In this document: piece after piece, positions 8,207 to 18,943 of the stretch
Position numbering within the stretch: the stretch's first letter is position 1
How the letters are laid out: every line of letters starts with the position of its first letter
Virus record (IMG/VR): IMGVR_UViG_3300022842_000048
Coordinates: 1 to 29,250 of that record
From: a virus
Reading direction: 5' to 3' (one strand)
Length of the DNA stretch: 29,250 nucleotides
Position numbers and translations under genes: made by a program
The notes under the pieces: generated by a model
Database searches by the model: none
The model's input: only the letters and a program-made list of their open reading frames with translations
Told to the model about the DNA's origin: nothing

Positions 8207-9206
8207 TGAAGCAATGGCACTACTCGACCCCAAGTTGAGAAAGCGTGTGCAGACTGGAGTAGGAATCGAAACTCAATTCCAGGCCACACCAAGCCCTGGC
8301 CTTAATAAGGCTTTAGGCGGTGGCCTACCGTATGGGAGGCAGATATTACTTTGGGGAAGCAAGTCAAGTGCTAAGTCTTCCTTATGCCTACAGATGATTG
8401 GAGAAGCTCAGAAGGAAGGAAAGCTCTGTGCATGGATAGACGCAGAGATGTCCTATGACGAAGCCTGGGCTAAGAAGCTTGGGGTAGATACCACTCAGCT
8501 AATCTATTCAGAAGCCAGAAGCATCAACGACATGACCGACGTGACCGTTGGACTTTTGAATGCTGGGGCTGACCTGATCGTAATAGATAGTATTAGTTCT
8601 CTTTTGCCAGCGGTATACTTTGAAAAAGATTCACACGAGCTTAAGCAGCTGGATCAGACAAAGCAGATTGGTTCAGAGTCTAAGGACTTAAAGCATGCTT
8701 GGCTAATGATTAACTATGCCAATAACAGAGAGAAGCCAGGACTTATTGTTGCAATCTCTCAAGCAAGGAACAACATTACGGCAATGTATACTCAGCAACA
8801 GCCAACGGGAGGCTTGACAACACAGTACATGTCCTCTACAATTATCAAGCTGTTCTCCTCAACCTCCGACTCTCAGGCACTGAAGGCAAAGGTAAAGGTT
8901 GGAGACAAGATCATTGAACAGAAGGTTGGCCGCAAGGTTAGATGGGAAGTGACTAATTCTAAGACCTCAGCACCAGGAGACTCTGGAGAGTACGACTTCT
9001 ACTTTAAGGGAGACCTTATTGGCATAGACGTTATAGCAGACCTAGTTGATACCGCTGAGATGAACGGGCTAGTAGAGAGAACTGGCGCATGGTACAAGCT
9101 CGAAAATGGAGAAAAGCTTCAGGGAAGGGACGCATTTGTTCAGTATGTTAAGGACAATCCAGACTTCCACAAGGAACTTGAGGCAAAGCTGAATGAGCAA
9201 GTATAG
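8193..9206 (+). CDS. recA: RecA-like recombinase
   Basis: 337 residues, RecA/UvsX family. The start is a TTG at 8193 with a strong GGAGG 6-7 nt upstream, inside the end of the polymerase gene. Walker A is GSKSSAKSS (55-63), where the usual Gly before Lys is Ala. WIDAE follows strand 2, and Walker B is LIVIDSISSLL (128-138). SQARNNI and QQPTGG mark the DNA-binding loop region. It should form a nucleoprotein filament for strand exchange and recombination-dependent replication. It works alongside the resolvase-like genes immediately downstream and overlaps the next gene by 14 nt. Confidence 0.93.
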   Translation: MTTIDEAMALLDPKLRKRVQTGVGIETQFQATPSPGLNKALGGGLPYGRQILLWGSKSSAKSSLCLQMIGEAQKEGKLCAWIDAEMSYDEAWAKKLGVDTTQLIYSEARSINDMTDVTVGLLNAGADLIVIDSISSLLPAVYFEKDSHELKQLDQTKQIGSESKDLKHAWLMINYANNREKPGLIVAISQARNNITAMYTQQQPTGGLTTQYMSSTIIKLFSSTSDSQALKAKVKVGDKIIEQKVGRKVRWEVTNSKTSAPGDSGEYDFYFKGDLIGIDVIADLVDTAEMNGLVERTGAWYKLENGEKLQGRDAFVQYVKDNPDFHKELEAKLNEQV

Positions 9207-9381
9207 CGTTTACACTGGTAAGTTTTCTTGCCACACCTGCAAAGAGGACGTATCATCCTTACGCAGCTATCCAGAAACCAAAGAGCTTACGTGGATGTGT
9301 AGTAATAGACACCTATCAACCGTTAGCTTGTCCAAATATAAGAAGACAAAGAAGGACTATGAGCGAGAGATCAGAGATTAA
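9193..9381 (+). CDS. small zinc-ribbon protein
   Basis: 62 residues. CxxC at C13/C16 (FSCHTCKE) pairs with C36 and H40 (WMCSNRHL), forming one zinc-binding knuckle. The C-terminus is strongly basic (SKYKKTKKDYEREIRD), which suggests nucleic-acid or protein binding. It overlaps recA by 14 nt and the next gene by 23 nt, so it belongs to the recombination operon. The exact role is unknown; a recombination mediator is a guess from position. Confidence 0.6.
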   Translation: MSKYSVYTGKFSCHTCKEDVSSLRSYPETKELTWMCSNRHLSTVSLSKYKKTKKDYEREIRD

Positions 9382-9646
9382 AAGGCTTGGTGCAAAAGCT
9401 ATAAAGAACAGTGGTAGAGGAATTACCAAAGGCGATGCCAAGTGGGAGGGGTTTACCGTAGACTTTAAAGAATATCCAAAAGGCTTTACTGTTAATCAAG
9501 ATAACTGGGCCAAGGCTGTAACTGACGCCTTGCGTAATGGGAACGATCCTGCTATAGTAGTAGTATTGGGTGAAACTAACAGAAAAACAAGACTAGCAAT
9601 AATTGAACTAGAATTACTAGAGCAACTAATAGAAGGAAATAAATAA
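9359..9646 (+). CDS. PD-(D/E)XK Holliday-junction-resolvase-like protein
   Basis: 95 residues. The arrangement of a basic start, SGRGITKGDAKWEG (~18-31), then VDFKEYPKG (34-42) and a strand PAIVVVLGET, matches small PD-(D/E)XK resolvases, in which GD and (D/E)xK carry the metal-binding residues. Here D26 and D35-F-K37 fill those positions. Such enzymes cut branched DNA. It overlaps the zinc-ribbon gene by 23 nt and ends on the A of the next ATG (TAATG), in the recombination operon. A general VRR/restriction-like nuclease is an alternative. Confidence 0.6.
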   Translation: MSERSEIKRLGAKAIKNSGRGITKGDAKWEGFTVDFKEYPKGFTVNQDNWAKAVTDALRNGNDPAIVVVLGETNRKTRLAIIELELLEQLIEGNK

Positions 9647-10254
9647 TGAAAATATTACATCTAGATATTGAAACTACACCTATTAAAGCATATGTCTGGG
9701 GCCTTTGGGACCAGAACGTATCTATAAATCAGATTATTGAGCCTACGGAGATGCTATGCTTCGGTGCAAGATGGCACGGTACAAAGAAGGTAATCTTTAA
9801 GTCAGTACACCATGATGGCAAGAAGACAATGCTTGAAGACCTTCATAAGCTAATGGAAGAGGCAGATGTTCTAGTTGGCTGGAACTCAGCTGGCTTTGAT
9901 CACAAGCACATCAATAGGGAGTTCTTGGAGAATGGGCTAATGCCTCCTTCAACAGTTAAAGACCTAGACCTAATGAGTGTCGTAAAAGCAAACTTCCAGT
10001 TCCCATCAAACAAGCTAGACTATGTTGCCCAGGCTCTGGGTGTAGGTGCAAAGGTAAAGCACTCAGGATTCCAGCTATGGATCGACTGCATGGCAGGAGA
10101 TGACAAGGCCTGGAAAGAGATGAAGAAGTATCAGTTACAGGATGTAAACCTTCTAGTAGACTTGTATGAGGTTCTCCTTCCATGGTTTGTTGGCAAAGCT
10201 AATGTCACAAGCAAAGAGAAGCAGACCATCCTACAGGCCGAGTCCGTGGTATAA
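9646..10254 (+). CDS. DEDDy-type 3'-5' exonuclease (RNase H-like)
   Basis: 202 residues. The exonuclease motifs are in order: Exo I LDIETTP (D7, E9), Exo II LVGWNSAGFDHKHIN (N80, D85) and Exo III YQLQDVNLL (Y162, D166), with the Tyr four residues before the Asp as in the DEDDy subtype. It probably degrades ssDNA or 3' ends. Because the DnaE-type polymerase has no separate proofreading exonuclease domain other than PHP, this protein could proofread in trans; that is inference. It overlaps the preceding stop by 1 nt. Confidence 0.85.
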   Translation: MKILHLDIETTPIKAYVWGLWDQNVSINQIIEPTEMLCFGARWHGTKKVIFKSVHHDGKKTMLEDLHKLMEEADVLVGWNSAGFDHKHINREFLENGLMPPSTVKDLDLMSVVKANFQFPSNKLDYVAQALGVGAKVKHSGFQLWIDCMAGDDKAWKEMKKYQLQDVNLLVDLYEVLLPWFVGKANVTSKEKQTILQAESVV

Positions 10255-10255
10255 T
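10247..10255 (+). promoter_or_regulatory. extended -10 box inside a stop codon (second copy)
   Basis: TGG-TATAAT is built from the exonuclease's final GTG GTA TAA TAG, the same 12 bases as at 275. It is only 3 nt before the ATG at 10259, too close for that start to be fully transcribed from it, so it may serve downstream genes or be a coincidence of the Val-Val-stop codons. Confidence 0.25.
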
Positions 10256-10258
10256 AGT

Positions 10259-10567
10259 ATGGTGGAAAAAAACAGTACGACAATTGATAAGGTTAATGGA
10301 CTTTCTGAGATTGCAGAATTTATGCAAGATGAGGAGCTAACCATTGCCTTAACTACAATTGCAAAACTAATTGTAAGACCAGACATACCACTTCAGGTAG
10401 CCACTGTTGAGATAGTTAGGCTTCAAGCCATAGCTGCTAAGATGGCTTTCAGGGCTACCTGGATGGTAAATGTTGAAAAAGGACAAAGAGAGAAGAAGAA
10501 TATTTACTTCACTGCACACGAGGCTATATCAGACCTAGTCTCAGCATTGAAATATATTGTAAAATAA
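10259..10567 (+). CDS. hypothetical helical protein
   Basis: 102 residues from the ATG at 10259; an earlier in-frame ATG (10166) lies inside the exonuclease gene and would add residues of poor composition. The sequence is almost all helix (LTIALTTIAKLIVRPDIPLQ, then IVRLQAIAAKMAFRATWMVN), as in a small helical bundle. No family is recognised. It sits between the exonuclease and the Cas4-like nuclease with 1 nt to the next start, so it is part of the same operon. Confidence 0.5.
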   Translation: MVEKNSTTIDKVNGLSEIAEFMQDEELTIALTTIAKLIVRPDIPLQVATVEIVRLQAIAAKMAFRATWMVNVEKGQREKKNIYFTAHEAISDLVSALKYIVK

Positions 10568-10568
10568 T

Positions 10569-11366
10569 ATGGCAAAAAACCTATTGAGTCAAGTAATGCT
10601 TAAGACTGTCGCTGACAAGAAGTCTTTTATTAATGCAAAAGATCTTATTGACAAGATTAACCTTGGATATACCGCTAAGCGTGGAACGAAGTTTACTACT
10701 AAGAAAAGCTTTGCCCCCTCGACAGTGGCGTTCTCTCACGGAGAGTGCCCGAGGTATTGGTACCTGGCATTTGAGGGTGCAGACTTTGTAGACAATGCGG
10801 ATGCTTACGGAGGCGCCAATATGACAGCTGGCACTAAGTCGCATGAGCGTATTCAAGAGGCTATGGGAAACGTAGATGGACTCTTGGTTGACTCAGAGTT
10901 TAAGGTGATATCCGAGGATCCACCAATTTTTGGTTACGGAGACGTAATCCTTAATTGGGATGGAGAAGATCTTCTTGGTGAAATAAAGACTATGCCGATG
11001 GAAGGCTTTGAGTATCGTAAAAAGGTAAACAAGCCAAAGCTAGGACACCTAGTCCAGCTGCTTATATACATGAAGATTCTAAATAAGACTAAGGCAGTTC
11101 TTATTTATGAAAACAAAAACAATCATGAACTACTGATACTACCAGTAGAACTTAATGATTACTACATAGCGTGGGTGAACCAGACATTCAATTGGATGAG
11201 GGACGTTAGGGCAACATGGGAGAAGAAGAAGCTCCCAGAAAAAAATTATAGAGCTAATTCAAAGATCTGTAAGACATGTCCTTTACGTGCTACATGTGAT
11301 ATTGCTGGCAAGGGAGACGTTAAACTTAATTCCTTGGAGCCCTTAAATGAAGATCAAACACTGTAG
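10569..11366 (+). CDS. Cas4/RecB-like Fe-S cluster exonuclease
   Basis: 265 residues. C60 (GECPRYW) together with C234, C237 and C243 (CKTCPLRATC) gives the four-Cys pattern of Cas4/AddB-type iron-sulfur nucleases. The PD-(D/E)XK core has H92 (SHERIQ), D125 (FGYGDVIL) and E138-I-K140 (LLGEIKT). A QLLIYMKIL helix follows at the usual place. It should process DNA ends, probably producing 3' or 5' overhangs for the RecA-like protein. No Cas1, Cas2 or repeats are present, so this is a phage recombination enzyme and not part of a CRISPR system. The last 20 nt overlap the following gene. Confidence 0.85.
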   Translation: MAKNLLSQVMLKTVADKKSFINAKDLIDKINLGYTAKRGTKFTTKKSFAPSTVAFSHGECPRYWYLAFEGADFVDNADAYGGANMTAGTKSHERIQEAMGNVDGLLVDSEFKVISEDPPIFGYGDVILNWDGEDLLGEIKTMPMEGFEYRKKVNKPKLGHLVQLLIYMKILNKTKAVLIYENKNNHELLILPVELNDYYIAWVNQTFNWMRDVRATWEKKKLPEKNYRANSKICKTCPLRATCDIAGKGDVKLNSLEPLNEDQTL

Positions 11367-11658
11367 CTGGTGCGACAAACATTTTGAAACTAAAATAACT
11401 TACCAGATTTATTGTTCTGCAGAATGCCGAGAGGCAGCTACAAAAGAAAAGATAGCTCAACGGTATGCTATTAAGAAACGATCTCAAAGAAAAAATCGGG
11501 ATCGTAAATGCAAGAGTTGCAACGCAAAGCTTTCGAATTATAATGACGATAGTCTTTGCACACTTTGCACAGTCAATCCACAAGACGTAGTCAAGGCTTT
11601 AAAAGAGATTAAGGGGATGTCCAATGGTAAACCTAACCAAGATAAACCCAAGACCTAA
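11347..11658 (+). CDS. double zinc-finger protein
   Basis: 103 residues with two four-Cys clusters: C6, C9, C23 and C27 (CSWCDKHF ... YCSAECRE), then C55, C58, C71 and C74 (CKSCNAKL ... CTLCT). A basic linker (KKRSQRKNRDRK) lies between. The first cluster resembles the treble-clef style of HNH or zinc-ribbon proteins, but no catalytic His is present. A DNA- or RNA-binding role is likely. It overlaps the Cas4-like gene by 20 nt and the RuvC-like gene by 35 nt. Confidence 0.6.
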   Translation: MKIKHCSWCDKHFETKITYQIYCSAECREAATKEKIAQRYAIKKRSQRKNRDRKCKSCNAKLSNYNDDSLCTLCTVNPQDVVKALKEIKGMSNGKPNQDKPKT

Positions 11659-12202
11659 AAGGATATGCTCTATTGATGCGAGCACCAATAGCATAGCTTT
11701 TGCAATTTTTAACGACAAGGTCTTAGAAAAGTACGGGAAGATTAACTTTCTCGGAACCAACACCTATGAAAAAGTCATTGATGCTGCTAGAAAATCATTG
11801 GGAGTGTTTAAGCTATTTGAGGTTGACTCCATTGTTATAGAGCACACAGTATACATGAATAGCCCAAAGACCGCTGCTGACCTAGCTCTTGTTCAAGGAG
11901 CAATGCTAGGTGCTGCTGGAATCAATATGGTTAAAATTGGAGGGTCTATCAATCCAATAGCCTGGCAAACCTTTATAGGAAATGGAAAGTTGACCACTAG
12001 CGAAAAGCTAGATATTGTTAATAAAAATCCTGATAAGTCAAAGTCCTGGTACAAGACAAAGGAAAGAGAAATTCGTAAACAAAAGACAATTAACTTTGTT
12101 AATATTAACTATGATTTAAGCGTGACAGATAATGATGTTGCAGATGCAATTGCTATTGGACATTACTCTCTGCTCAACTGGGATAAGATTGCGAGGTCTT
12201 GA
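11624..12202 (+). CDS. ruvC: RuvC-like Holliday junction resolvase
   Basis: 192 residues. The RNase H-like catalytic acidic residues are visible: D18 (SIDASTNSIAFAIF), E73 (SIVIEHTVY) and an acidic cluster at 169-174 (TDNDVADAIAIGHY). This matches RuvC and phage RuvC-like enzymes that cut Holliday junctions symmetrically. An inserted basic stretch (KSWYKTKEREIRKQK, ~141-154) likely contacts DNA. The ATG at 11624 has AGGGGA nearby. Its TGA (12200-12202) lies in a TTGACA string. It is one of three junction-type nucleases in the window. Confidence 0.8.
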   Translation: MVNLTKINPRPKRICSIDASTNSIAFAIFNDKVLEKYGKINFLGTNTYEKVIDAARKSLGVFKLFEVDSIVIEHTVYMNSPKTAADLALVQGAMLGAAGINMVKIGGSINPIAWQTFIGNGKLTTSEKLDIVNKNPDKSKSWYKTKEREIRKQKTINFVNINYDLSVTDNDVADAIAIGHYSLLNWDKIARS

Positions 12203-12227
12203 CAAAAACCATCATGGCTGCTAAACT
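12199..12227 (+). promoter_or_regulatory. possible -35/-10 promoter at the ruvC-like stop
   Basis: A perfect TTGACA (12199-12204) overlaps the stop codon of the RuvC-like gene. With a 17-nt spacer, the -10 position holds TAAACT, only a 4/6 match. The start would fall within the small HTH gene, so the box would serve the gene at 12366 and those after it. Weak. Confidence 0.25.
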
Positions 12228-12369
12228 ATATACGAATCAAACTTGGTTAAAGAAAAGATACCACCTAGATAAAAAGACTCCAGAGCAAATTGCAAAAGAG
12301 TGCGGTGTAAGTGTAGAAACTATTTACGTTTACCTTGCAAAGTTCGGACTAAGGAAATCACGCAGATGA
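12214..12369 (+). CDS. micro helix-turn-helix protein (51 aa)
   Basis: A short frame from ATG 12214 to TGA 12367-12369 encodes 51 residues. The centre, TPEQIAKECGVSVETIYVYL, is a clear homeodomain-like HTH: an AKECGVS turn followed by a recognition helix, with a basic end (KFGLRKSRR). Such mini-HTH proteins are frequent in actinobacteriophage replication regions. It starts 11 nt after the RuvC-like gene, and its TGA overlaps the next ATG (ATGA), indicating translational coupling. It probably acts as a regulator or DNA-site binder. Confidence 0.72.
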   Translation: MAAKLYTNQTWLKKRYHLDKKTPEQIAKECGVSVETIYVYLAKFGLRKSRR

Positions 12370-12629
12370 GTGCACAAACAGAACAAGATATTGAGAGAGT
12401 ATCAAACACCATTAGAGACTTGCTTATTTCTAAGAACAGATCCTACGGAGACTCGGCATTGCATCCAACAAGGATCTTTTCTAAGTCAGACAAGGTAGAG
12501 CAGCTTCTTGTTCGTGTTGATGACAAGCTATCAAGAATTCAAAATGGTCATGATTGGCCAGGAGACAATGACATCGATGACCTACTAGGTTACCTAATAC
12601 TATTAAAGATTGCTAAGGAGAGGGCATAA
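12366..12629 (+). CDS. nucleotide-modification-associated domain 1 (Nmad1/DUF1599-like) protein
   Basis: 87 residues from the ATG at 12366, chosen because it overlaps the preceding TGA and removes a basic, unlikely N-terminal extension. NRSYGDSALHP (~25-35), then VRVDDKLSRI (~50-59) and IDDLLGYLILL (~71-81), match the compact helical domain found in phage and bacterial proteins linked to nucleotide modification; it is distantly related to MazG-type helical pyrophosphatases. The exact reaction is not known, but nucleotide handling is likely. Its TAA overlaps the next ATG. Confidence 0.65.
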   Translation: MSAQTEQDIERVSNTIRDLLISKNRSYGDSALHPTRIFSKSDKVEQLLVRVDDKLSRIQNGHDWPGDNDIDDLLGYLILLKIAKERA

Positions 12630-12916
12630 TGGGTAGGAGAGCTAACAGAGCACCAGTAGCAGAATCAAAGTTCAGCACAGTACCAAGCTTTGACATAGAT
12701 GGCTTCATTATAGAGGCTGGTGACATCGTAAAGGTTCGTGGAGAGTATGGTGTAAAGTTTAAGGTTCGTGGCCTTACAACCAACGATGAGACTGGAGCCA
12801 ACTGGATAGACGTGTTTGAGCTTTTTAGGGGCAAGCCCCAGCAATTCCGTGCGTTTAGCAAGGATAAGATCAAGAGGATCCCGCAAAAGGGAAAGAGAGC
12901 TAAGCGTGTCGTTTGA
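12629..12916 (+). CDS. hypothetical basic beta-rich protein
   Basis: 95 residues. A small SH3-like or KOW-like pattern is possible in FIIEAGDIVKVRGEYGVKFK, then VRGLTTNDETGANWIDVFEL, followed by a basic C-terminus (KDKIKRIPQKGKRAKRVV). A DNA- or ribosome-associated protein is conceivable, but no family is recognised. It overlaps the upstream gene by 1 nt and the terminase small subunit by 11 nt. Confidence 0.5.
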   Translation: MGRRANRAPVAESKFSTVPSFDIDGFIIEAGDIVKVRGEYGVKFKVRGLTTNDETGANWIDVFELFRGKPQQFRAFSKDKIKRIPQKGKRAKRVV

Positions 12917-13436
12917 AGACCTGACAGTAGAACACCTTGATACAGTTAACAAGGTGGTTGAGAAGTATCTAGCTGGAACACCAGAGACTCAGATATCTAA
13001 AGAGCTTTCCATGCCAAGACAAAAGGTAGTTGGATACATAAACGAGTGGCGAGCAATGGCGTCCGATAACGCTGCTATAAGAGCTCGTGCAAAAGAAGCA
13101 CTCGTAGGAGCAGACACTCACTACAGCAAGCTAATTCAAAAGGCATACGAGGTTATAGATGAAGCAACTACCGTAGCTAATCTAACAGCCAAGACCGCAG
13201 GGATTAAGCTGGTAATGGATCTAGAGAGAACCAGGATAGACATGCTGCAAAAAGCTGGACTTCTAGAGAATAAAGAGCTTGCAGAAGAGATGATAGAAAT
13301 TGAAGAAAGGCAGCAAGTCTTAATTCAAATACTTAAAGATGTTGCTGCAGAGCATCCAGAGATTCGTGACAAGATCATGACCAGACTTTCTAGGGCAACG
13401 AAGCCAGGAGAAACTATTACGATTGTGAACGAATAG
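12906..13436 (+). CDS. terS: terminase small subunit
   Basis: 176 residues from the GTG at 12906; a longer reading from 12816 would sit wholly inside the preceding gene. A purine-rich ribosome site (GGGAAAGAGAG) precedes the GTG. Residues ~20-45 (GTPETQISKELSMPRQKVVG) form an HTH, as expected for packaging-site recognition. A long helical oligomerisation region follows (EMIEIEERQQVLIQILKDV). The overlap TAGTG with the next gene, a clear terminase large subunit, makes this the small subunit. It would bind the packaging site and activate the motor. Confidence 0.78.
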   Translation: MSFEDLTVEHLDTVNKVVEKYLAGTPETQISKELSMPRQKVVGYINEWRAMASDNAAIRARAKEALVGADTHYSKLIQKAYEVIDEATTVANLTAKTAGIKLVMDLERTRIDMLQKAGLLENKELAEEMIEIEERQQVLIQILKDVAAEHPEIRDKIMTRLSRATKPGETITIVNE

Positions 13437-15217
13437 TGTTTGATGATTTCTTAGAGGCACTACAAGACAGCCCATTTGCTGACATGCCAGTAGATGCAAA
13501 GACATTTGTTGAGGGCGAAGACTATTTGGCACAACCACCTTTATCTCAAATACAATATGACATAGTAGAGGCCATGAGCCAAATCTATAGGCTTGAAGAT
13601 GTCATAACAATTATGGGTGAAGCTGAAGGAACAAGATACTATAAAAAGTATACTAAGAATGAAGTCATTCTACAGCTCGGAAAGGGCAGTGGGAAAGACT
13701 TTACATCTACAGTAGCCTGTGCTTACCTTGTATATAAGCTACTGTGTCTCAAGGATCCAGCAAGGTATTTTGGCAAGCCATCTGGTGACGCCATTGACCT
13801 TATTAACGTAGCTATCAATGCCCAGCAAGCAAAGAATGTTTTCTTCAAGGGATTTAAGTCCAAGATTGAAAGGTCTCCTTGGTTTCAGGGTAAGTACTAT
13901 GCAAAGATGGACAGCATTGAGTTCGATCATTCAATTACCGTTTACTCTGGCCACTCTGAGCGTGAGTCTCATGAGGGCCTTAACCTAATCCTTGCAGTAC
14001 TAGATGAGATATCTGGATTTGCTCAAGAGGTAAACACTGGCAATGACCAAGGAAAAACAGCTGATAATATTTATAAAGCTTTTCGTGCGTCTGTAGACTC
14101 TCGTTTTCCAGACTTGGGGAAGGTAGCCCTGCTATCATTTCCAAGATTCCCAGGTGACTTCATCTCTCAAAAATACGATGACGTAATTGCCGAGAAAGAA
14201 GTAATTACAAAGACTCATAAGTTTATTATGAATCCAGATCTGCCAGAAGACACTAGTGGTAATAGCCTGGAGATTACCTGGGATGAAGATATAATTACTA
14301 GTTATAAGTACCCTGGCATATTTGCACTAAAGAAGCCAACCTGGGAGGTAAACCCCACTCGTAAAATTGATGACTTTAAGATGGCCTTTTATACAGATCT
14401 AGGTGATGCTATGCAGAGGTTTGCTTGTGTGCCAACCTTTGCATCAGATGCATTCTTTAAGCAGCGAGAGAAGGTTCAGGCGGCAATGACCATCAGGAAC
14501 CCCCTGGACTCTCACAGGAGATTTGAAGAGACCTTTGTTCCAGATCCAGAGAAGAGATATTTTGTTCACGCTGACCTTGCTCAAAAGCACGACAAGTGTG
14601 CTGTTGCTATTGCCCATGTAGATAAGTGGGTAAATATTCAGGTAATAAAAGACTATCAGCAGATAGCTCCAGTAGTTGTTGTAGATGCAGTTGCATACTG
14701 GGAGCCTAAGGTAGAAGGTCCAGTAGATCTGTCAGAAGTAAAGCAGTGGATTCAAAACTTACGAAGGCTAGGCTTTGATTTGGGAATGGTAAGCTTTGAC
14801 AGGTGGCAGTCGTTCGACATTCAGAATGAGCTGAAGGCTGTTGGAATTAGAACAGAAACGGTATCGGTAGCTAAAAAGCACTACGAAGATATGGCTATGC
14901 TTATCTATGAAGAGAGGCTAGCAATGCCGATGATCGATCTTTTATTTGAAGAGCTTACAGAACTAAAGATTATGAATAATAACAAGGTAGACCACCCAAG
15001 AAAAAAGTCTAAGGACTTAGCAGACGCAGTTTGTGGAGCTATCTATGGAGCAATATCTCACACGCCAAGGAACTCTAACCTTGAGATAGACATTCATACA
15101 TTCCGAGATAGACCAAAAGATCGAGTTGACTCTTCGTCAGAAAACGTGATAGAATATAAGACCAAAGAGTTACCAGACGACGTGAGAGACTACCTCTCAA
15201 GGTTTAATATTTTATGA
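13436..15217 (+). CDS. terL: terminase large subunit (DNA packaging ATPase/nuclease)
   Basis: 593 residues starting at a GTG that overlaps the preceding TAG. The N-terminal ATPase has Walker A LGKGSGKDFTST (~81-92) and Walker B LILAVLDEISG (~184-194). The C-terminal RNase H-like nuclease has the first Asp in FVHADLAQKHDK (~375-386), then VSFDRWQS (~454-461) and the last acidic pair in SKDLADAVCGA (~524-534). It drives DNA into the capsid and cuts the concatemer. The gene lies between replication and nucleotide metabolism genes instead of next to capsid genes. Confidence 0.95.
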   Translation: MFDDFLEALQDSPFADMPVDAKTFVEGEDYLAQPPLSQIQYDIVEAMSQIYRLEDVITIMGEAEGTRYYKKYTKNEVILQLGKGSGKDFTSTVACAYLVYKLLCLKDPARYFGKPSGDAIDLINVAINAQQAKNVFFKGFKSKIERSPWFQGKYYAKMDSIEFDHSITVYSGHSERESHEGLNLILAVLDEISGFAQEVNTGNDQGKTADNIYKAFRASVDSRFPDLGKVALLSFPRFPGDFISQKYDDVIAEKEVITKTHKFIMNPDLPEDTSGNSLEITWDEDIITSYKYPGIFALKKPTWEVNPTRKIDDFKMAFYTDLGDAMQRFACVPTFASDAFFKQREKVQAAMTIRNPLDSHRRFEETFVPDPEKRYFVHADLAQKHDKCAVAIAHVDKWVNIQVIKDYQQIAPVVVVDAVAYWEPKVEGPVDLSEVKQWIQNLRRLGFDLGMVSFDRWQSFDIQNELKAVGIRTETVSVAKKHYEDMAMLIYEERLAMPMIDLLFEELTELKIMNNNKVDHPRKKSKDLADAVCGAIYGAISHTPRNSNLEIDIHTFRDRPKDRVDSSSENVIEYKTKELPDDVRDYLSRFNIL

Positions 15218-15227
15218 TAGGAGTAGC

Positions 15228-15633
15228 ATGTCTATAGGCATAGTCTACTTCTCAAATTATTCAGGCAACACTAAGAGATTTATGGAGAAATTAAATGGAA
15301 GATATCTTTCAACTGCTACTCGTATTCCTATCGATTCTAGGAGCGATAACTCTGTTGTCATGGATCGTGAGTTCGTTCTTTTTGTACCGACTTATGGTGG
15401 CGGCAATGAAAAAGGAGCAATCCCAAAACAGGTCAGGGTATTCCTCAACAACAGGACAAACAGAGAACTTCTAAGAGGTGTTGTAGGGTTTGGTAATACA
15501 AACTTTGGAGACAACTTTTGTAAAGCAGCAGAACAAATATCTAGTAAGACAGGCGTACCGCTTATTGCTAGGGTAGAAATTTTCGGTACAAATGATGACC
15601 TTGAAAAGGTAAAAGAACGGTTGGAGATACTAT

Positions 15634-15641
<8 letters not shown>
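15228..15641 (+). CDS. nrdI: NrdI flavodoxin-like protein
   Basis: 137 residues. The FMN-binding loop [12 protein letters not shown] (~7-18) and [14 protein letters not shown] (~53-66), with [11 protein letters not shown] (~87-97), match NrdI, which supplies superoxide or reducing equivalents for assembly of the Mn(III)-tyrosyl cofactor of NrdF. The ATG has AGGAG 6 nt upstream. It overlaps nrdE by 8 nt, so nrdI-nrdE-nrdF form one operon. Confidence 0.93.
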
Positions 15642-18695
<3,054 letters not shown>

Positions 18696-18698
18696 TTC

Positions 18699-18727
18699 TT
18701 GACAAATCATTCTAAAGAGAGTAGAAT
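18699..18727 (+). promoter_or_regulatory. near-consensus sigma-70 promoter, leaderless
   Basis: TTGACA (18699-18704), a 17-nt spacer and TAGAAT (18722-18727). The hexamer ends 7 nt before the ATG at 18735, so the transcript would begin at or one base before the start codon. It is placed just after the nrdF stop. Confidence 0.7.
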
Positions 18728-18734
18728 ATTAGTT

Positions 18735-18911
18735 ATGAAAGATTACGATGAGTTTATGACCTGGGCTAAGATTGGTTATGACAAGGGATGGATTTCAGAT
18801 GCCTTTTGTAATACCCATGATGGAGACCCATACATGACAGAAGAAGAAGAGAAAGAATGGGAAGACGGGGGAGATCCTTGTCTTCATGTCTTTAAGATTC
18901 TAAATAATTAA
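18735..18911 (+). CDS. small acidic hypothetical protein
   Basis: 58 residues from the ATG at 18735; the upstream TTG (18699) is the -35 box of the promoter and not a start. The sequence has MTWAKIGYDKGWIS, CNTHDGDPYMTEEEEKEWED and GDPCLHVF, with three Cys/His positions (CNTH, CLH) that could bind a metal. Strongly acidic. Its fixed aromatic and Cys/His residues look conserved, but no function is known to me. It has its own leaderless promoter and precedes the tRNA-like gene and lysis cassette. Confidence 0.65.
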   Translation: MKDYDEFMTWAKIGYDKGWISDAFCNTHDGDPYMTEEEEKEWEDGGDPCLHVFKILNN

Positions 18912-18943
18912 ACATGATGGAAGCCCATCCTTAACGGGCACTT

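Noticed and set aside
10569-11366. CRISPR-Cas locus because of the Cas4-like protein
   Set aside because: No Cas1/Cas2 and no direct repeats anywhere; the operon is recombination-related.
12199-12227. Strong promoter from TTGACA at the RuvC-like stop
   Set aside because: The -10 is poor, and its start would fall inside the next gene; kept only as a low-confidence feature.
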